Of a stretch of DNA of 64,000 bases, positions 8,909 through 16,816 are shown piece after piece. The notes under the pieces were generated by a model. That model saw nothing but the letters and a program-made list of their open reading frames with translations. It was not told where the DNA came from and searched no databases. The stretch is from Oceanobacillus damuensis (GTDB lineage Bacteria > Bacillota > Bacilli > Bacillales > Amphibacillaceae): NCBI RefSeq assembly GCF_001618145.1, contig NZ_LQNF01000020.1, positions 17,254 through 81,253 of the forward strand, given 5' to 3'. Numbering within the stretch: position 1 is the stretch's first letter; the number at the start of each line of letters is the position of its first letter. The position numbers and the translations under genes are program-made.

Positions 8909-9763
8909 ATGAGTGAAGAGTTTAAAGGCGGTCCAAAAAATAAATGGAGTCGCATTTACAGGAAGAAATGGTTTTTCCCAGCTGTATATTTGACGATTGC
9001 AGCAATTTTACTATCGGTTGTCGTGTGGTATCAAAATCTGGATAATCAAATCCCTGATGCTACAGATGATCAAGACTTTCTTTCGGAGGATTACGTTCCA
9101 GTAATCAATGAAGAAGATGCAGAGCCAGTAATGGAGCAGCAGGAGTTAATTCAAATGCCGGTGGTAGACCTGGATCAAGCTGAAATCGTAACTAAATTTT
9201 TCGACTACAACGCAGAACAAGTTGATCGCGAGAATGCTTTGGTACTCTATAATAATAGATTCTATCAAAGCACAGGGGTTGATATTGCATCTGCCAGCGC
9301 AGAGACATTTGAGGTTATCGCAGCTTTGAGTGGTACAGTGGAAGAAGTGAAGGAAGATCCATTATTAGGTAATGTTGTCGTTTTGGCACATGAAGATGAT
9401 GTAAAAACGTATTATGCAAGTCTTGATGAAGTCAATGTTTCTGCAGGATCCAAGTTGAAACAAGGTGACACAGTAGGAACTGCTGGTAAAAACCTATTTG
9501 GAAAAGACAACGGAATACACGTACACTTTGAAATCAGAAAAGACGGGAAAGAAATGAACCCGGAAAGCTATTTCGATCAGCCAGTAAGCAGCTTGGGAAG
9601 TGATTCTGAGGATGCTGAAGAAAATTCGGAAGTAAGCGAAGAAATAAACTCTCCGGATGAAGCTGAACCGGAAGCAGATGGTGAAGACACACCGGAAGAT
9701 GATTCTGAAGAAACTGAAGAAGATCCAACAGAAGACACTGACGAAGAAGAAGATAATGCTTAA
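8909..9763 (+). CDS. spoIIQ: Stage II sporulation protein Q (degenerate M23/LytM domain)
   Basis: SpoIIQ is a forespore membrane protein that bridges the intermembrane space with SpoIIIAH and is needed for engulfment and late forespore gene expression. The 284 residues comprise a short cytoplasmic end, one membrane segment (about 26-44), an M23-like domain (about 110-225) and a Glu/Asp-rich C-terminal tail. The HxH motif is kept (HVHFEIRKDG), but where active LytM enzymes have H-x-G-x-D the sequence reads STGVDIASAS. One zinc-ligand His is therefore missing, as in B. subtilis SpoIIQ, and a structural rather than hydrolytic role is expected. GAGGTGAT precedes the ATG. Confidence 0.95.
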   Translation: MSEEFKGGPKNKWSRIYRKKWFFPAVYLTIAAILLSVVVWYQNLDNQIPDATDDQDFLSEDYVPVINEEDAEPVMEQQELIQMPVVDLDQAEIVTKFFDYNAEQVDRENALVLYNNRFYQSTGVDIASASAETFEVIAALSGTVEEVKEDPLLGNVVVLAHEDDVKTYYASLDEVNVSAGSKLKQGDTVGTAGKNLFGKDNGIHVHFEIRKDGKEMNPESYFDQPVSSLGSDSEDAEENSEVSEEINSPDEAEPEADGEDTPEDDSEETEEDPTEDTDEEEDNA

Positions 9764-9775
9764 TGGAGAAAAATG

Positions 9776-9812
9776 CCCTGGTACATTTTATTGTGTACCG
9801 GGGTATTTTTTC
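9776..9812 (+). terminator. Rho-independent terminator of spoIIQ
   Basis: CCCTGGTACA pairs with TGTACCGGGG across an 8-base loop and is followed by ATTTTTT. Confidence 0.85.
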
Positions 9813-9971
9813 TGATTGCGGGAAAAAACAGCCATTAGATGTAATATTCACTCATGCGCAAATTGTCGAACGATAATATATTTTTTATACAATAAAATAT
9901 GGTACTATATTAATGTTCCGAAAAAAGAGAGAGTGAGTTTTCCGTAAACAGGAAAAGGGGGTATAAAAGTA

Positions 9972-10997
9972 ATGCTGGCAAAATTTATGGCAGTCGAATC
10001 GGAACTGACAATGACGGAAATTGTAACTATAATGAAACAGGAGAATAGTGGCGAGTCGTTCACAAACATGATGAAGAACATCTGTCTGCAATCGCCTTCA
10101 AAGGATATCCAGAAAAAAGGCATGGAATATTTATATATGCAAGGATTCCATAAAGAGCTAGAACTATTGATTGAGAAGAATCTGGAGTCTGATAATACTT
10201 CCAATAGGCTATGGGGTTCTATTTATCGTATCATGCTTGATCAGACTTCAAGGAAGGATCATCCACGCGTAACACTTCAGAAAATAAAGCAGTTAACGAA
10301 TAGATACTCAACCAATGAGCCTGAGCTCTTGTTTCTAATAGAACTGATAAAGGAAAAGGCCTATCAGATTTTGTGCCAATTTGACCGAATAGGCAATCTT
10401 ATGGTGACATATCAGCGATACTTTTCAAACATAGAAGAAAGGCTGCTGATCAACTATTTTAAAATTAGAGTCTATAATATTAATATTATCTATCACATGG
10501 TGAGAAATGAGCTAATTATGGCGAGAAAATATGCATATCGGACGATTAATATGACAGACAGCCTGCCAATTCTTGCTTCCATCCACACTTATCTAGGCTT
10601 GTCCTATACATTTGATACGTATGAAAAAGGAATGCTTCACCTGAAAAAAGCACTGGCATTTTCAAAAGAGGGGAACATTCATTATCTGGTCGATATCCTT
10701 GAAAACTATAACATACCATTTTTATCGGCTCATTTCAAAATGGTGGACAACATTACAACCTCTGATATAGGTGAGCAAGCCCATCTAGAAATTGCTAAAG
10801 GAAATAATGATAAAGCGATCCAGCTTCTCAATGAATTGCCTAATAAAAACCCTTTTCACCTTTATTATTTAGGGAAAGCGAAAGAGGACAGAAGTATATT
10901 AAGTGAAGCCTATAACCATTTTATTGAAAAAAGAAGTGATTATTTCTTCAGCAGACTTCCATTGAATGCCATAAGGACATATGATTTTTTCACTTGA
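9972..10997 (+). CDS. AimR-like TPR peptide-receptor regulator
   Basis: This resembles the AimR family of lysis-lysogeny pheromone receptors, also found as chromosomal homologues in Bacilli. The 341 residues are mostly helical and TPR-like. Family-like features include the N-terminal LTMTEIVTIMKQENSG segment, the region with KKGMEYLYMQGFHKELELL and EKNLESDN, and the C-terminal PFHLYYLGKAKED and LSEAYNHFIEKRSDYFF. The usual N-terminal DNA-binding helix-turn-helix is not obvious, so DNA binding is uncertain. GGGGG lies about 10 bases before the ATG. It sits between spoIIQ and spoIIID with no phage genes nearby, and no AimP-type propeptide gene was found downstream. The alternative is another Rap/Rgg-like receptor. 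The family call rests on pattern recognition, without a search. Confidence 0.65.
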   Translation: MLAKFMAVESELTMTEIVTIMKQENSGESFTNMMKNICLQSPSKDIQKKGMEYLYMQGFHKELELLIEKNLESDNTSNRLWGSIYRIMLDQTSRKDHPRVTLQKIKQLTNRYSTNEPELLFLIELIKEKAYQILCQFDRIGNLMVTYQRYFSNIEERLLINYFKIRVYNINIIYHMVRNELIMARKYAYRTINMTDSLPILASIHTYLGLSYTFDTYEKGMLHLKKALAFSKEGNIHYLVDILENYNIPFLSAHFKMVDNITTSDIGEQAHLEIAKGNNDKAIQLLNELPNKNPFHLYYLGKAKEDRSILSEAYNHFIEKRSDYFFSRLPLNAIRTYDFFT

Positions 10998-11011
10998 GAA
11001 AAGCGTAGTGA

Positions 11012-11067
11012 CTACCCTGGAACCAGGGTAGCTAAGCAAGTGACGGGAAGGCCCCTGTTGTTCCAGG
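11012..11067. other. Two mutually exclusive hairpins downstream of the AimR-like gene
   Basis: A perfect short hairpin has arms CTACCCTGG (11012-11020) and CCAGGGTAG (11023-11031). The 3' half of its first arm and most of its second arm, CCTGGAACCAGGG (11017-11029), can instead pair with CCCTGTTGTTCCAGG (11053-11067) with a 2-base bulge. The two structures exclude each other, as in attenuators. No T-tract follows either one. Confidence 0.5.
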
Positions 11068-11208
11068 TTTGGAATGTGCTTCACTTTTGAAAGGAGCTTC
11101 CAGTGACCGATTCCTGCCACTGCCGCCTATGTCTTTAATATCCACATTCAATGCCTTTCTGAAAATTTCCCAGACAAGAAGCTGCTGATTTGCCATCCTA
11201 AACGACAA
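11032..11208 (-). CDS. Possible small protein, unknown, 58 residues
   Basis: A TTG at 11208 is preceded by AAAGGAG with an 8-base gap. The frame encodes 58 residues (start MSFRMANQQLLVWEIFRKAL) and ends inside the alternative-hairpin region. The second half is rich in Gly, Ser and Lys. Upstream in the same frame lies a 14-codon open stretch with its own AAGGAGG (GTG at 11277) ending in TAA at 11235-11233, so this could be a decayed longer gene. I recognise no family. Confidence 0.2.
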   Translation of the reverse strand: MSFRMANQQLLVWEIFRKALNVDIKDIGGSGRNRSLEAPFKSEAHSKPGTTGAFPSLA

Positions 11209-11327
11209 TCCAGCAGCTCCTTTGTCCCCAATTTACGAGCAATCAATCAAATTTCCATCCTTAAAATGAAAATACACCTTGTCCTCCTTAGGAATTGTAC
11301 AAATTTAATCATAAAGCATGCACAATT

Positions 11328-11441
11328 CTAATAAGATGTTACAAACCATGCAATCGAATTGTCTGAGGTGAGAGCTTGTGTTACGTCCCAATATTCTTCT
11401 TTCTGCTTGCCCCACATGGAATATTCACCCCATTGCCGTTT
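11328..11441 (-). pseudogene. Gene remnant, minus strand, unknown family
   Basis: A Trp-rich frame of 37 codons (ending SDNSIAWFVTSY) runs from an in-frame stop at 11444-11442 to TAG at 11328. Just upstream a related stretch reads LQEEYWYVSPQ in another frame. A 14-bp direct repeat CCAATATTCTTCTT at 11388 and 11465 explains the similarity. It looks like a partly duplicated, frameshifted gene fragment. The 569-base gap between the AimR-like gene and spoIIID holds only these fragments and the hairpins. Confidence 0.25.
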
Positions 11442-11566
11442 TCACTTTTCTGCGGTGATACATACCAATATTCTTCTTGCAGCGTAGTTCATTGAATGAT
11501 CATAACCGTATTAACGCCATGTCTCGACCCACACCTCGGAATCAAACAACTAGGGAGGCGAACGGT

Positions 11567-11848
11567 GTGCATGATTACATCAAAGATAGGACAATCAGGA
11601 TAGGAAGGCATGTCGTAGAGACAAAGAAAACTGTCCGAACGATAGCGAAAGAATTTGGTGTCTCCAAAAGCACAGTCCATAAAGACCTGACAGAACGCTT
11701 GCCGGAAATAAATCCTGAGCTTGCTATTCAGGTCAAGGAAGTCCTAGAATACCATAAGGCAATCCGCCATTTAAGAGGAGGGGAAGCAACAAGGCAAAAA
11801 TATAAAATAGACGGCAAAAAAGAACCACAGGAAAAACCCGCCGGCTGA
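11567..11848 (+). CDS. spoIIID: Sporulation transcriptional regulator SpoIIID
   Basis: SpoIIID is a small DNA-binding protein of the mother cell that modulates sigma-E and sigma-K genes. The frame is open to 11477, but the start is taken as GTG 11567 with GGGAGG 8 bases before it. This gives 93 residues, exactly the B. subtilis length, and begins with the expected H-D-Y-I. The helix-turn-helix is TVRTIAKEFGVSKSTVHKDL, followed by the conserved TERLPEINPELA and RHLRGGEATRQKYK. It lies upstream of mbl, as in B. subtilis. Confidence 0.97.
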   Translation: MHDYIKDRTIRIGRHVVETKKTVRTIAKEFGVSKSTVHKDLTERLPEINPELAIQVKEVLEYHKAIRHLRGGEATRQKYKIDGKKEPQEKPAG

Positions 11849-12023
11849 CAAGTCATGAGTGACAGATCAGGATTCGGTCAGAGTTCAGCAGCCTGCAAGT
11901 TGGCGGGATATGGATCAACCCGTCCAGGTGGTGATGGGTCCGGTTAGCGTTCCTAATCTTTGCTGGAAAATAATTTCGACAATCCATCAATATGAAACTT
12001 CAAAAAATCTCCACTCATAAAAC

Positions 12024-12080
12024 AAAATACAGCAGCAGCTCTGCCCGGTTTCATAGGCTAAGCCTGTTGCTGTATTTTTC
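12024..12080 (+). terminator. Terminator downstream of spoIIID
   Basis: AATACAGCAGCAG pairs with CTGTTGCTGTATT (one mismatch) and is followed by TTTTC. The 441-base gap 11849-12289 holds this hairpin and the mbl promoter; nothing else is recognised between 11849 and 12020. Confidence 0.75.
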
Positions 12081-12202
12081 GTTTACCTTAAACACCCTCT
12101 AGTTGTCAGACAAACCAAGATTCGACATAAATCGAGTATTTCCTGTCATTTAAAAAAGAAAATCATTAATTTTTACTTAAAAAGTATAGAAAGTGCAGTT
12201 AA

Positions 12203-12232
12203 TTGTAATAATTTGTGGTAAAATATTATACT
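12203..12232 (+). promoter_or_regulatory. Putative sigma-A promoter of mbl
   Basis: TTGTAA at 12203-12208 and TATACT at 12227-12232 are separated by 18 bases. The promoter lies 57 bases before the mbl start codon in an AT-rich stretch. Confidence 0.5.
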
Positions 12233-12289
12233 AGTAGCATTATGTCTAAATGACAGTGCAAGATAGTAACGCTGGGAGGATCTAGATAC

Positions 12290-13291
12290 ATGTTTTCTAG
12301 AGATATTGGAATCGACCTTGGAACTGCCAATGTACTGATTCACGTAAAAGGTAAAGGTATCGTATTAAATGAACCATCCGTTGTAGCAATGGATCGGAAC
12401 ACTGGAAAAGTGCTTGAGGTCGGAGAAGATGCACGACGTATGGTTGGACGTACACCAGGAAATATCGAAGCAATCCGCCCATTAAAGGATGGGGTTATTG
12501 CTGACTTCGATGTGACAGAAGCAATGTTAAGACATTTTATAAATAAAATCAATGTAAAAGGGATTGTATCCAAGCCACGAATGCTTATTTGCTGTCCGAC
12601 AAACATTACTAAAGTAGAACAAAAGGCAATCAAGGAAGCAGCGGAAAAATCCGGTGGTAAGAAGATTTATCTTGAAGAAGAGCCAAAAGTAGCCGCAATC
12701 GGAGCTGGAATGGAAATTTATCAGCCAAGCGGAAACATGGTCGTTGATATCGGTGGCGGAACGACGGATGTAGCTGTTCTGTCCATGGGTGGCATTGTAA
12801 CATCTGAATCCATCAAGATGGCCGGCGACAAATTTGATGTTGAAATTCTCCAATACATCAAGAAAAAGTATAAGCTTCTGATCGGAGAGCGCACATCAGA
12901 AGAAATTAAAATCAATGTTGCGACAGTATTCAAGGGCTCCCGTTCTGAATCGATGGATATTCGCGGTCGTGACATGGTATCTGGACTTCCTCGCACCATC
13001 ACAATTGGTTCCGAAGAAATCCAAGAAGCACTCAGCGAATCCGTGGCATTAATCGTACAAGCGGCTAAATCCGTTCTTGAACGCACACCGCCTGAATTAT
13101 CCGCGGATATCATTGACCGTGGCGTGATTTTGACTGGCGGTGGGGCTCTGCTTCACGGCATCGACCAGCTATTGGCTGAAGAATTGAAAGTTCCTGTATT
13201 TATTGCTGAAGATCCAATGGATTGTGTAGCAAAAGGAACCGGAATTATGCTAGAGAATATTGATAAAGTCGAACGCAAAAAGATTGTCTGA
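12290..13291 (+). CDS. mbl: MreB-like rod-shape actin homologue Mbl
   Basis: This actin-like ATPase polymerises under the membrane and guides cylindrical wall synthesis. The 333 residues are full length. Phosphate and adenosine motifs are DIGIDLGTANVLI near the N-terminus, DIGGGTTDVAVLS at about 150, LEEEPKVAAIGAGM and LTGGGALLHGIDQLL. Its place between spoIIID and flhO identifies it as Mbl rather than MreB or MreBH. GGGAGG precedes the ATG at a spacing of about 9. Confidence 0.95.
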   Translation: MFSRDIGIDLGTANVLIHVKGKGIVLNEPSVVAMDRNTGKVLEVGEDARRMVGRTPGNIEAIRPLKDGVIADFDVTEAMLRHFINKINVKGIVSKPRMLICCPTNITKVEQKAIKEAAEKSGGKKIYLEEEPKVAAIGAGMEIYQPSGNMVVDIGGGTTDVAVLSMGGIVTSESIKMAGDKFDVEILQYIKKKYKLLIGERTSEEIKINVATVFKGSRSESMDIRGRDMVSGLPRTITIGSEEIQEALSESVALIVQAAKSVLERTPPELSADIIDRGVILTGGGALLHGIDQLLAEELKVPVFIAEDPMDCVAKGTGIMLENIDKVERKKIV

Positions 13292-13413
13292 GCCCATTCA
13301 ATAGGTTTCCTGCCAAAGATAGTTGCTTTTGAACCTTTACATTTTTAGCTTATACCCGATATAAATAAGTAGTAAACCTATTTTTCTAAAAACAGTTGAA
13401 GGGAGAGAGTCTA

Positions 13414-14223
13414 TTGTTAAGAGGATTTTATACAGCTGCCAGCGGAATGATCACCCAGCAGCGTCAGCAGGAAGCATTGTCCAATAATATTGCCAATGCA
13501 AATACGCCAGGTTACAAAGCAGACCAGACGGCGATACGGGCTTTTCCTGAAATGCTGCTAAGTCAAATGGGGTCTTCGAAAAACATTCCAACATCACAGG
13601 GTGGTTTCAATCTTCCTGTTCACAATACAATCGGTTCCATTAACACAGGTGTTTATGTTCAGGAATTAGCTCCGAACTTCAAGCAGGGTGATGTAAGAGA
13701 AACCGGGATAACCACAGATCTTGCTATCGTAAATGGAACACTGCCGGATGAAGAAGGATTTTTGTTTTTCGCCGTACAAAACGATGCAGGTGATGTCAGG
13801 TATACAAGAAACGGAAATTTCACTGTGGATGGACAAGGTTTTCTGGTTACGAATCAGGGCTATTATGTACTTGATGAAGCGGGGAACCCAATTCAAACAG
13901 ATGGAATGGAATATACGGTAACTCCCGAGGGTGCTTTACAAACCCCGGAGCAGACGACCCAGCTCGGAATTTCTTATATAGCTGACGTAAACACACTTGC
14001 CAAAGAAGGAAATGACATTTATGCAGGTGAAGCAGGTGCTGTCCCGGATGGCGCGACATTTACCGTTCAGCAGGGTATTCTGGAACAATCCAATGTAGAT
14101 TCACTACAGTCAATGACAGATATGATGAACGCTTATCGTATGTTTGAAACGAACCAGCGTGTTTTGAGAGCATATGACGAAAGCTTAGGGAAAGCCGTTT
14201 CGGAAATCGGCCGTATTGGCTAA
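13414..14223 (+). CDS. flhO: Flagellar hook-basal body rod protein FlhO
   Basis: This is a distal-rod/hook-type structural protein of the flagellum. The start is taken as TTG 13414, because AAGGGAGAG at 13399-13407 is properly placed for it; the upstream in-frame TTG 13396 would contain that site. There are 269 residues. The N-terminal flagellin-rod motif is LSNNIANANTPGYKAD and the C-terminal coiled motif is LEQSNVDSLQSMTDMMNAYR, both diagnostic of the FlgE/F/G group. It follows mbl and precedes flhP, as in B. subtilis, with 33 bases between the two flagellar genes. Confidence 0.93.
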   Translation: MLRGFYTAASGMITQQRQQEALSNNIANANTPGYKADQTAIRAFPEMLLSQMGSSKNIPTSQGGFNLPVHNTIGSINTGVYVQELAPNFKQGDVRETGITTDLAIVNGTLPDEEGFLFFAVQNDAGDVRYTRNGNFTVDGQGFLVTNQGYYVLDEAGNPIQTDGMEYTVTPEGALQTPEQTTQLGISYIADVNTLAKEGNDIYAGEAGAVPDGATFTVQQGILEQSNVDSLQSMTDMMNAYRMFETNQRVLRAYDESLGKAVSEIGRIG

Positions 14224-14256
14224 TATGGCGATATCCTTTTTAGAGGAGGGACAATC

Positions 14257-15090
14257 ATGTCTCAAATGATGATTCAGGCAGCTGTAACAATGAACCAGCT
14301 GCAGCAGAAACTCGATTTAATCGGAAATAATATGGCGAATAGCCAGACTACTGGATATAAGACCCGTCAAGCAGATTTTTCCTCCCTGCTTTTTCAGCAG
14401 GTAAATAATCTGTCTGATCCAGCAAACGCAGAGGGTCGCGCAACTCCTGATGGCATACGAATCGGTTCCGGGGCGAAATTAGGTTCCACCAACATAGATT
14501 TGAAATTAGGTTCGATTGTAGAAACAGGAAGGGTGCTTGACGCTGCATTGCTTCAGGATAATCATCTTTTTCAAATCCAGGTGAATGAAAATGGGCAGGA
14601 AGAAACCTTATTTACGAGAGACGGCTCATTCTTTCTTAATCCTGTGAATAACAATGAGGACCTGATGCTGACAACGGGTGACGGTAACCCTGTACTTGGA
14701 CAAAATGGTCCGATTGTAATTGCAGAAGGGTTCGAATCAATCGATATCCGTGAAAACGGAGAAGTCATTGTAACTCGCGGAGGCCAGACAGCTGTCGAAG
14801 CTCAGCTCGCAGTAGTGGAAGCAGTACGTCCTAGGTTACTTGAGGCTGCCGGGCAAAACCTGTTCCGATTGCCTGATATGGAAGACCTTGGCTTTGAGGC
14901 TGGAGAAGTCATACAGGCGACTGACCCGAATGCAGATATTTTGCAGAATGGTGCCCTGGAGCAATCCAATGTCGATATCTCCCAGCAAATGGCGGATTTA
15001 ATTTTGACACAGCGCTCCTATCAGTTCAATTCGAGAACAATTTCCATGGGCGACCAAATGGCGGGGCTTGTAAACCAGCTCCGATCGTAA
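14257..15090 (+). CDS. flhP: Flagellar hook-basal body rod protein FlhP
   Basis: This is the partner rod protein of FlhO. The 277 residues begin after AGAGGAGGG. The N-terminal motif is LIGNNMANSQTTGYKTRQ and the C-terminal motif is ALEQSNVDISQQMADLIL with RSYQFNSR. The middle domain contains VNENGQEETLFTRDGSF, typical of rod proteins. It is in the same operon as flhO. The gene order and both terminal motifs make the identification secure, although individual rod proteins are otherwise hard to tell apart. Confidence 0.92.
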   Translation: MSQMMIQAAVTMNQLQQKLDLIGNNMANSQTTGYKTRQADFSSLLFQQVNNLSDPANAEGRATPDGIRIGSGAKLGSTNIDLKLGSIVETGRVLDAALLQDNHLFQIQVNENGQEETLFTRDGSFFLNPVNNNEDLMLTTGDGNPVLGQNGPIVIAEGFESIDIRENGEVIVTRGGQTAVEAQLAVVEAVRPRLLEAAGQNLFRLPDMEDLGFEAGEVIQATDPNADILQNGALEQSNVDISQQMADLILTQRSYQFNSRTISMGDQMAGLVNQLRS

Positions 15091-15193
15091 TAGTTTTGGT
15101 CAGAGAAATTAAATACTATGTAATCACAAATCGTTATGTTAAACTTCAACTATAAAAGTGTCGTGATTTGTAAGGAATAAGGAGCAACAAACT

Positions 15194-15547
15194 ATGTCAA
15201 CAAACCAATCAGAAAAACAGTCAAGAAGGGCTTTGAAGGAAGGTAAAAGTACTGCAAAGAAAACTTCAGCACCCTCCAAGTCCCAAAAAACTGGTTCAAG
15301 CGCTGACAAACAGTCCAGGAAGCAGCAGAAAATCAAACAACAAGAAGAAAAACGGGAAAATAAAAAGCCGAGGCGCCGTATTTTTCCAATTTGGCTTCGG
15401 ATCATTGTTGTATTAATTATAGCTGCAGCTGCACTGGTTGCCGGATTGATGATTGGCTATGGTGTCATAGGTGACGGTGTTCCAACTGACGCCCTGAAAA
15501 AAGAGACATGGCAGCATATTATTGATATTGTAACTAAAGTTGAGTAA
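15194..15547 (+). CDS. EpuA-like small membrane protein (annotated in relatives as RNA polymerase subunit beta)
   Basis: The 117 residues consist of a long, Lys/Ser/Gln-rich cytoplasmic tail (1-65) and one membrane helix (about 70-90, LRIIVVLIIAAAALVAGLMI). A short outer segment with GVIGDGVPTDALKKETWQHI follows. This C-terminal half matches the short EpuA family, which databases often label DNA-directed RNA polymerase subunit beta; that label is probably misleading, as nothing here resembles RpoB. AAGGAG precedes the ATG. It lies between flhP and fabZ, and its role is unknown. Confidence 0.75.
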   Translation: MSTNQSEKQSRRALKEGKSTAKKTSAPSKSQKTGSSADKQSRKQQKIKQQEEKRENKKPRRRIFPIWLRIIVVLIIAAAALVAGLMIGYGVIGDGVPTDALKKETWQHIIDIVTKVE

Positions 15548-15567
15548 AAAGCGAATGCCTCGCTACG

Positions 15568-15612
15568 AAAAAGCATTTCATCTCATAGGAAAATGAAGAT
15601 GAAATGCTTTTT
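15568..15612. terminator. Strong bidirectional terminator
   Basis: AAAAAGCATTTCATCT and AGATGAAATGCTTTTT are perfect reverse complements (16 bp) around a 13-base loop, with A- and T-runs at the two ends. It can stop both the EpuA-like gene (+) and the small membrane gene (-). Confidence 0.9.
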
Positions 15613-15631
15613 CATGTTTAATTATGTTAAA

Positions 15632-15778
15632 CTATGGTGCCTTTCTGCCGGTAACAAGGTTGATAATCAAAACAATCAATGCAATGACCAGCAATAAGTG
15701 AATCAACCCACCGCCAATTTCAAATCCAAATCCAAGTGCCCATAAAACTAAAAGTATGATCAGGATTGTCCAAAGCAT
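15632..15778 (-). CDS. Small hydrophobic protein, lmo0937 family
   Basis: This 48-residue protein consists almost wholly of two membrane helices (LWTILIILLVLWALGFGF and LIHLLLVIALIVLIINL) linked by EIGGG and ending in TGRKAP. This matches the widespread lmo0937-type small membrane protein of Firmicutes, whose function is unknown but often stress-linked. AAGGAGGGA lies before the ATG at 15778. It ends against the bidirectional terminator. Confidence 0.85.
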   Translation of the reverse strand: MLWTILIILLVLWALGFGFEIGGGLIHLLLVIALIVLIINLVTGRKAP

Positions 15779-15844
15779 TGTAGTCCCTCCTTCTGTATTG
15801 CAGATTTCTTGAATACTACATAGTTGATTATTGCTTATGACTAA

Positions 15845-15890
15845 CTAATACCTCATTTTACTTTTTTTGAAACATTTCTTTCTATATAAT
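15845..15890 (+). promoter_or_regulatory. fabZ promoter with a FapR-like half-match
   Basis: A perfect TATAAT lies at 15885-15890 with a poor T-rich -35 region. Upstream, CTAATACCTCATTTTACT at 15845-15862 agrees with the B. subtilis FapR operator consensus at about 12 of 18 positions by eye. Control by the malonyl-CoA-sensing repressor is a weak inference. Confidence 0.3.
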
Positions 15891-15924
15891 GAGAGCAAGT
15901 ACGAATAATAAAGGAGAACAAATT

Positions 15925-16347
15925 ATGTTGGATATTGAACAAATTAAAGAAATCATACCACATCGCTATCCGTTTTTATTAGTGGACAAGGTGACAGAAA
16001 TGGAAGAAGGAAAGCGTGTAGCCGGAATTAAAAATGTAACGATCAATGAGCCATTTTTCCAAGGTCACTTTCCGGATTATCCAGTAATGCCAGGAGTATT
16101 AATTATTGAAGCTCTAGCACAGGTGGGTGCGATTGCAGTTTTGAGTATCGAAGGAAACAAAGGGAAGATTGGCTTCCTGGCAGGCGTTGATAAATGCCGT
16201 TTCAAACGTCAGGTTAAACCTGGTGACCAATTAAAACTCGAAGTGGAAATCCTTCGCATGAAAGGCCCAGTCGGCAAAGGAAAAGGTATTGCAACAGTCG
16301 ATGGCGAACTGGCATGTGAAGCAGAAATTACGTTTGCGATCAAATAG
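15925..16347 (+). CDS. fabZ: 3-hydroxyacyl-ACP dehydratase FabZ
   Basis: FabZ dehydrates beta-hydroxyacyl-ACP in type II fatty-acid synthesis in the cytoplasm. The start is taken as ATG 15925, with AAAGGAGAA at 15911-15919; the frame is open upstream to 15889 but without a better site. The 140 residues carry the family opening [11 protein letters not shown], the catalytic His in [13 protein letters not shown] and the catalytic Glu in [11 protein letters not shown]. The position after the flagellar genes matches ywpB of B. subtilis. Confidence 0.96.
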   Translation: MLDIEQIKEIIPHRYPFLLVDKVTEMEEGKRVAGIKNVTINEPFFQGHFPDYPVMPGVLIIEALAQVGAIAVLSIEGNKGKIGFLAGVDKCRFKRQVKPGDQLKLEVEILRMKGPVGKGKGIATVDGELACEAEITFAIK

Positions 16348-16478
16348 GTAAGGGTAAGTGGACGGAAACGGTACGGTGCGGCAATAAATTTTTCTTTTCA
16401 TTGGAAAAAAGCGTATTTCTTCCTTAAAGATGGTTAAGCTAATTGCGATAGCGAACATTACTAAGGAGGAATCTTATC

Positions 16479-16685
16479 ATGAAACGCAAATTGCTTATAA
16501 AATTAGGTGCACCAATGTTGGCAATTTCCCTTGTCGCAGCTTGTGGAACCGGGAATGAACAGGATCCGGCCGAAAATGAAGCGCCATTAAACCAGGAAGA
16601 AGATGGCGGTATGATGGAAGATGACGGTCAGAACGGCGATATGAATCAACAACAGCCGGAAGATAATTTAAACGAAGAAGAATAA
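16479..16685 (+). CDS. Small acidic lipoprotein
   Basis: The 68 residues begin with a lipoprotein signal (lipobox LVAAC, Cys at about 22). The mature part is short, disordered and very rich in Glu, Asp, Asn, Gln and Met (for example GGMMEDDGQNGD). CTAAGGAGGAAT precedes the ATG. No domain is recognised. A surface-exposed acidic tail fits a halotolerant cell, but the function is unknown. Confidence 0.7.
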   Translation: MKRKLLIKLGAPMLAISLVAACGTGNEQDPAENEAPLNQEEDGGMMEDDGQNGDMNQQQPEDNLNEEE

Positions 16686-16765
16686 GCTTTCGGGAATACA
16701 TTGAGCAGGAGTTTAATGCAACTGCTTTTGTATTCTGATTAGTACGTCACGTAATAATTCTACCT

Positions 16766-16806
16766 AAAAAAGCAGAACAGCCCTGATTTCAAGGTGTTCT
16801 GCTTTT
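16766..16806. terminator. Bidirectional terminator
   Basis: AAAAGCAGAACA pairs perfectly with TGTTCTGCTTTT around a 15-base loop. It serves the lipoprotein gene (+) and the YjfB-like gene (-), which converge here. Confidence 0.85.
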
Positions 16807-16816
16807 GCTCAAACAA

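Noticed and set aside
11103..11138. 11-codon frame after AAAGGAG as an AimP-type peptide gene
   Set aside because: The product is too short, has no secretion signal and shows no known AimP-like end. Kept out of the gene list.
11155..11169. CodY box in the AimR-spoIIID gap
   Set aside because: It is a partial match not placed at any promoter that I can support.
9972..11848. Prophage or arbitrium phage remnant
   Set aside because: Only the receptor-like gene is present. No integrase, AimP, AimX or structural phage genes were seen, and the flanks are conserved sporulation genes.
15139..15405. 88-codon minus-strand frame over the EpuA-like gene
   Set aside because: It is antisense to a gene with a good ribosome site and recognisable membrane helix; it has no support of its own.
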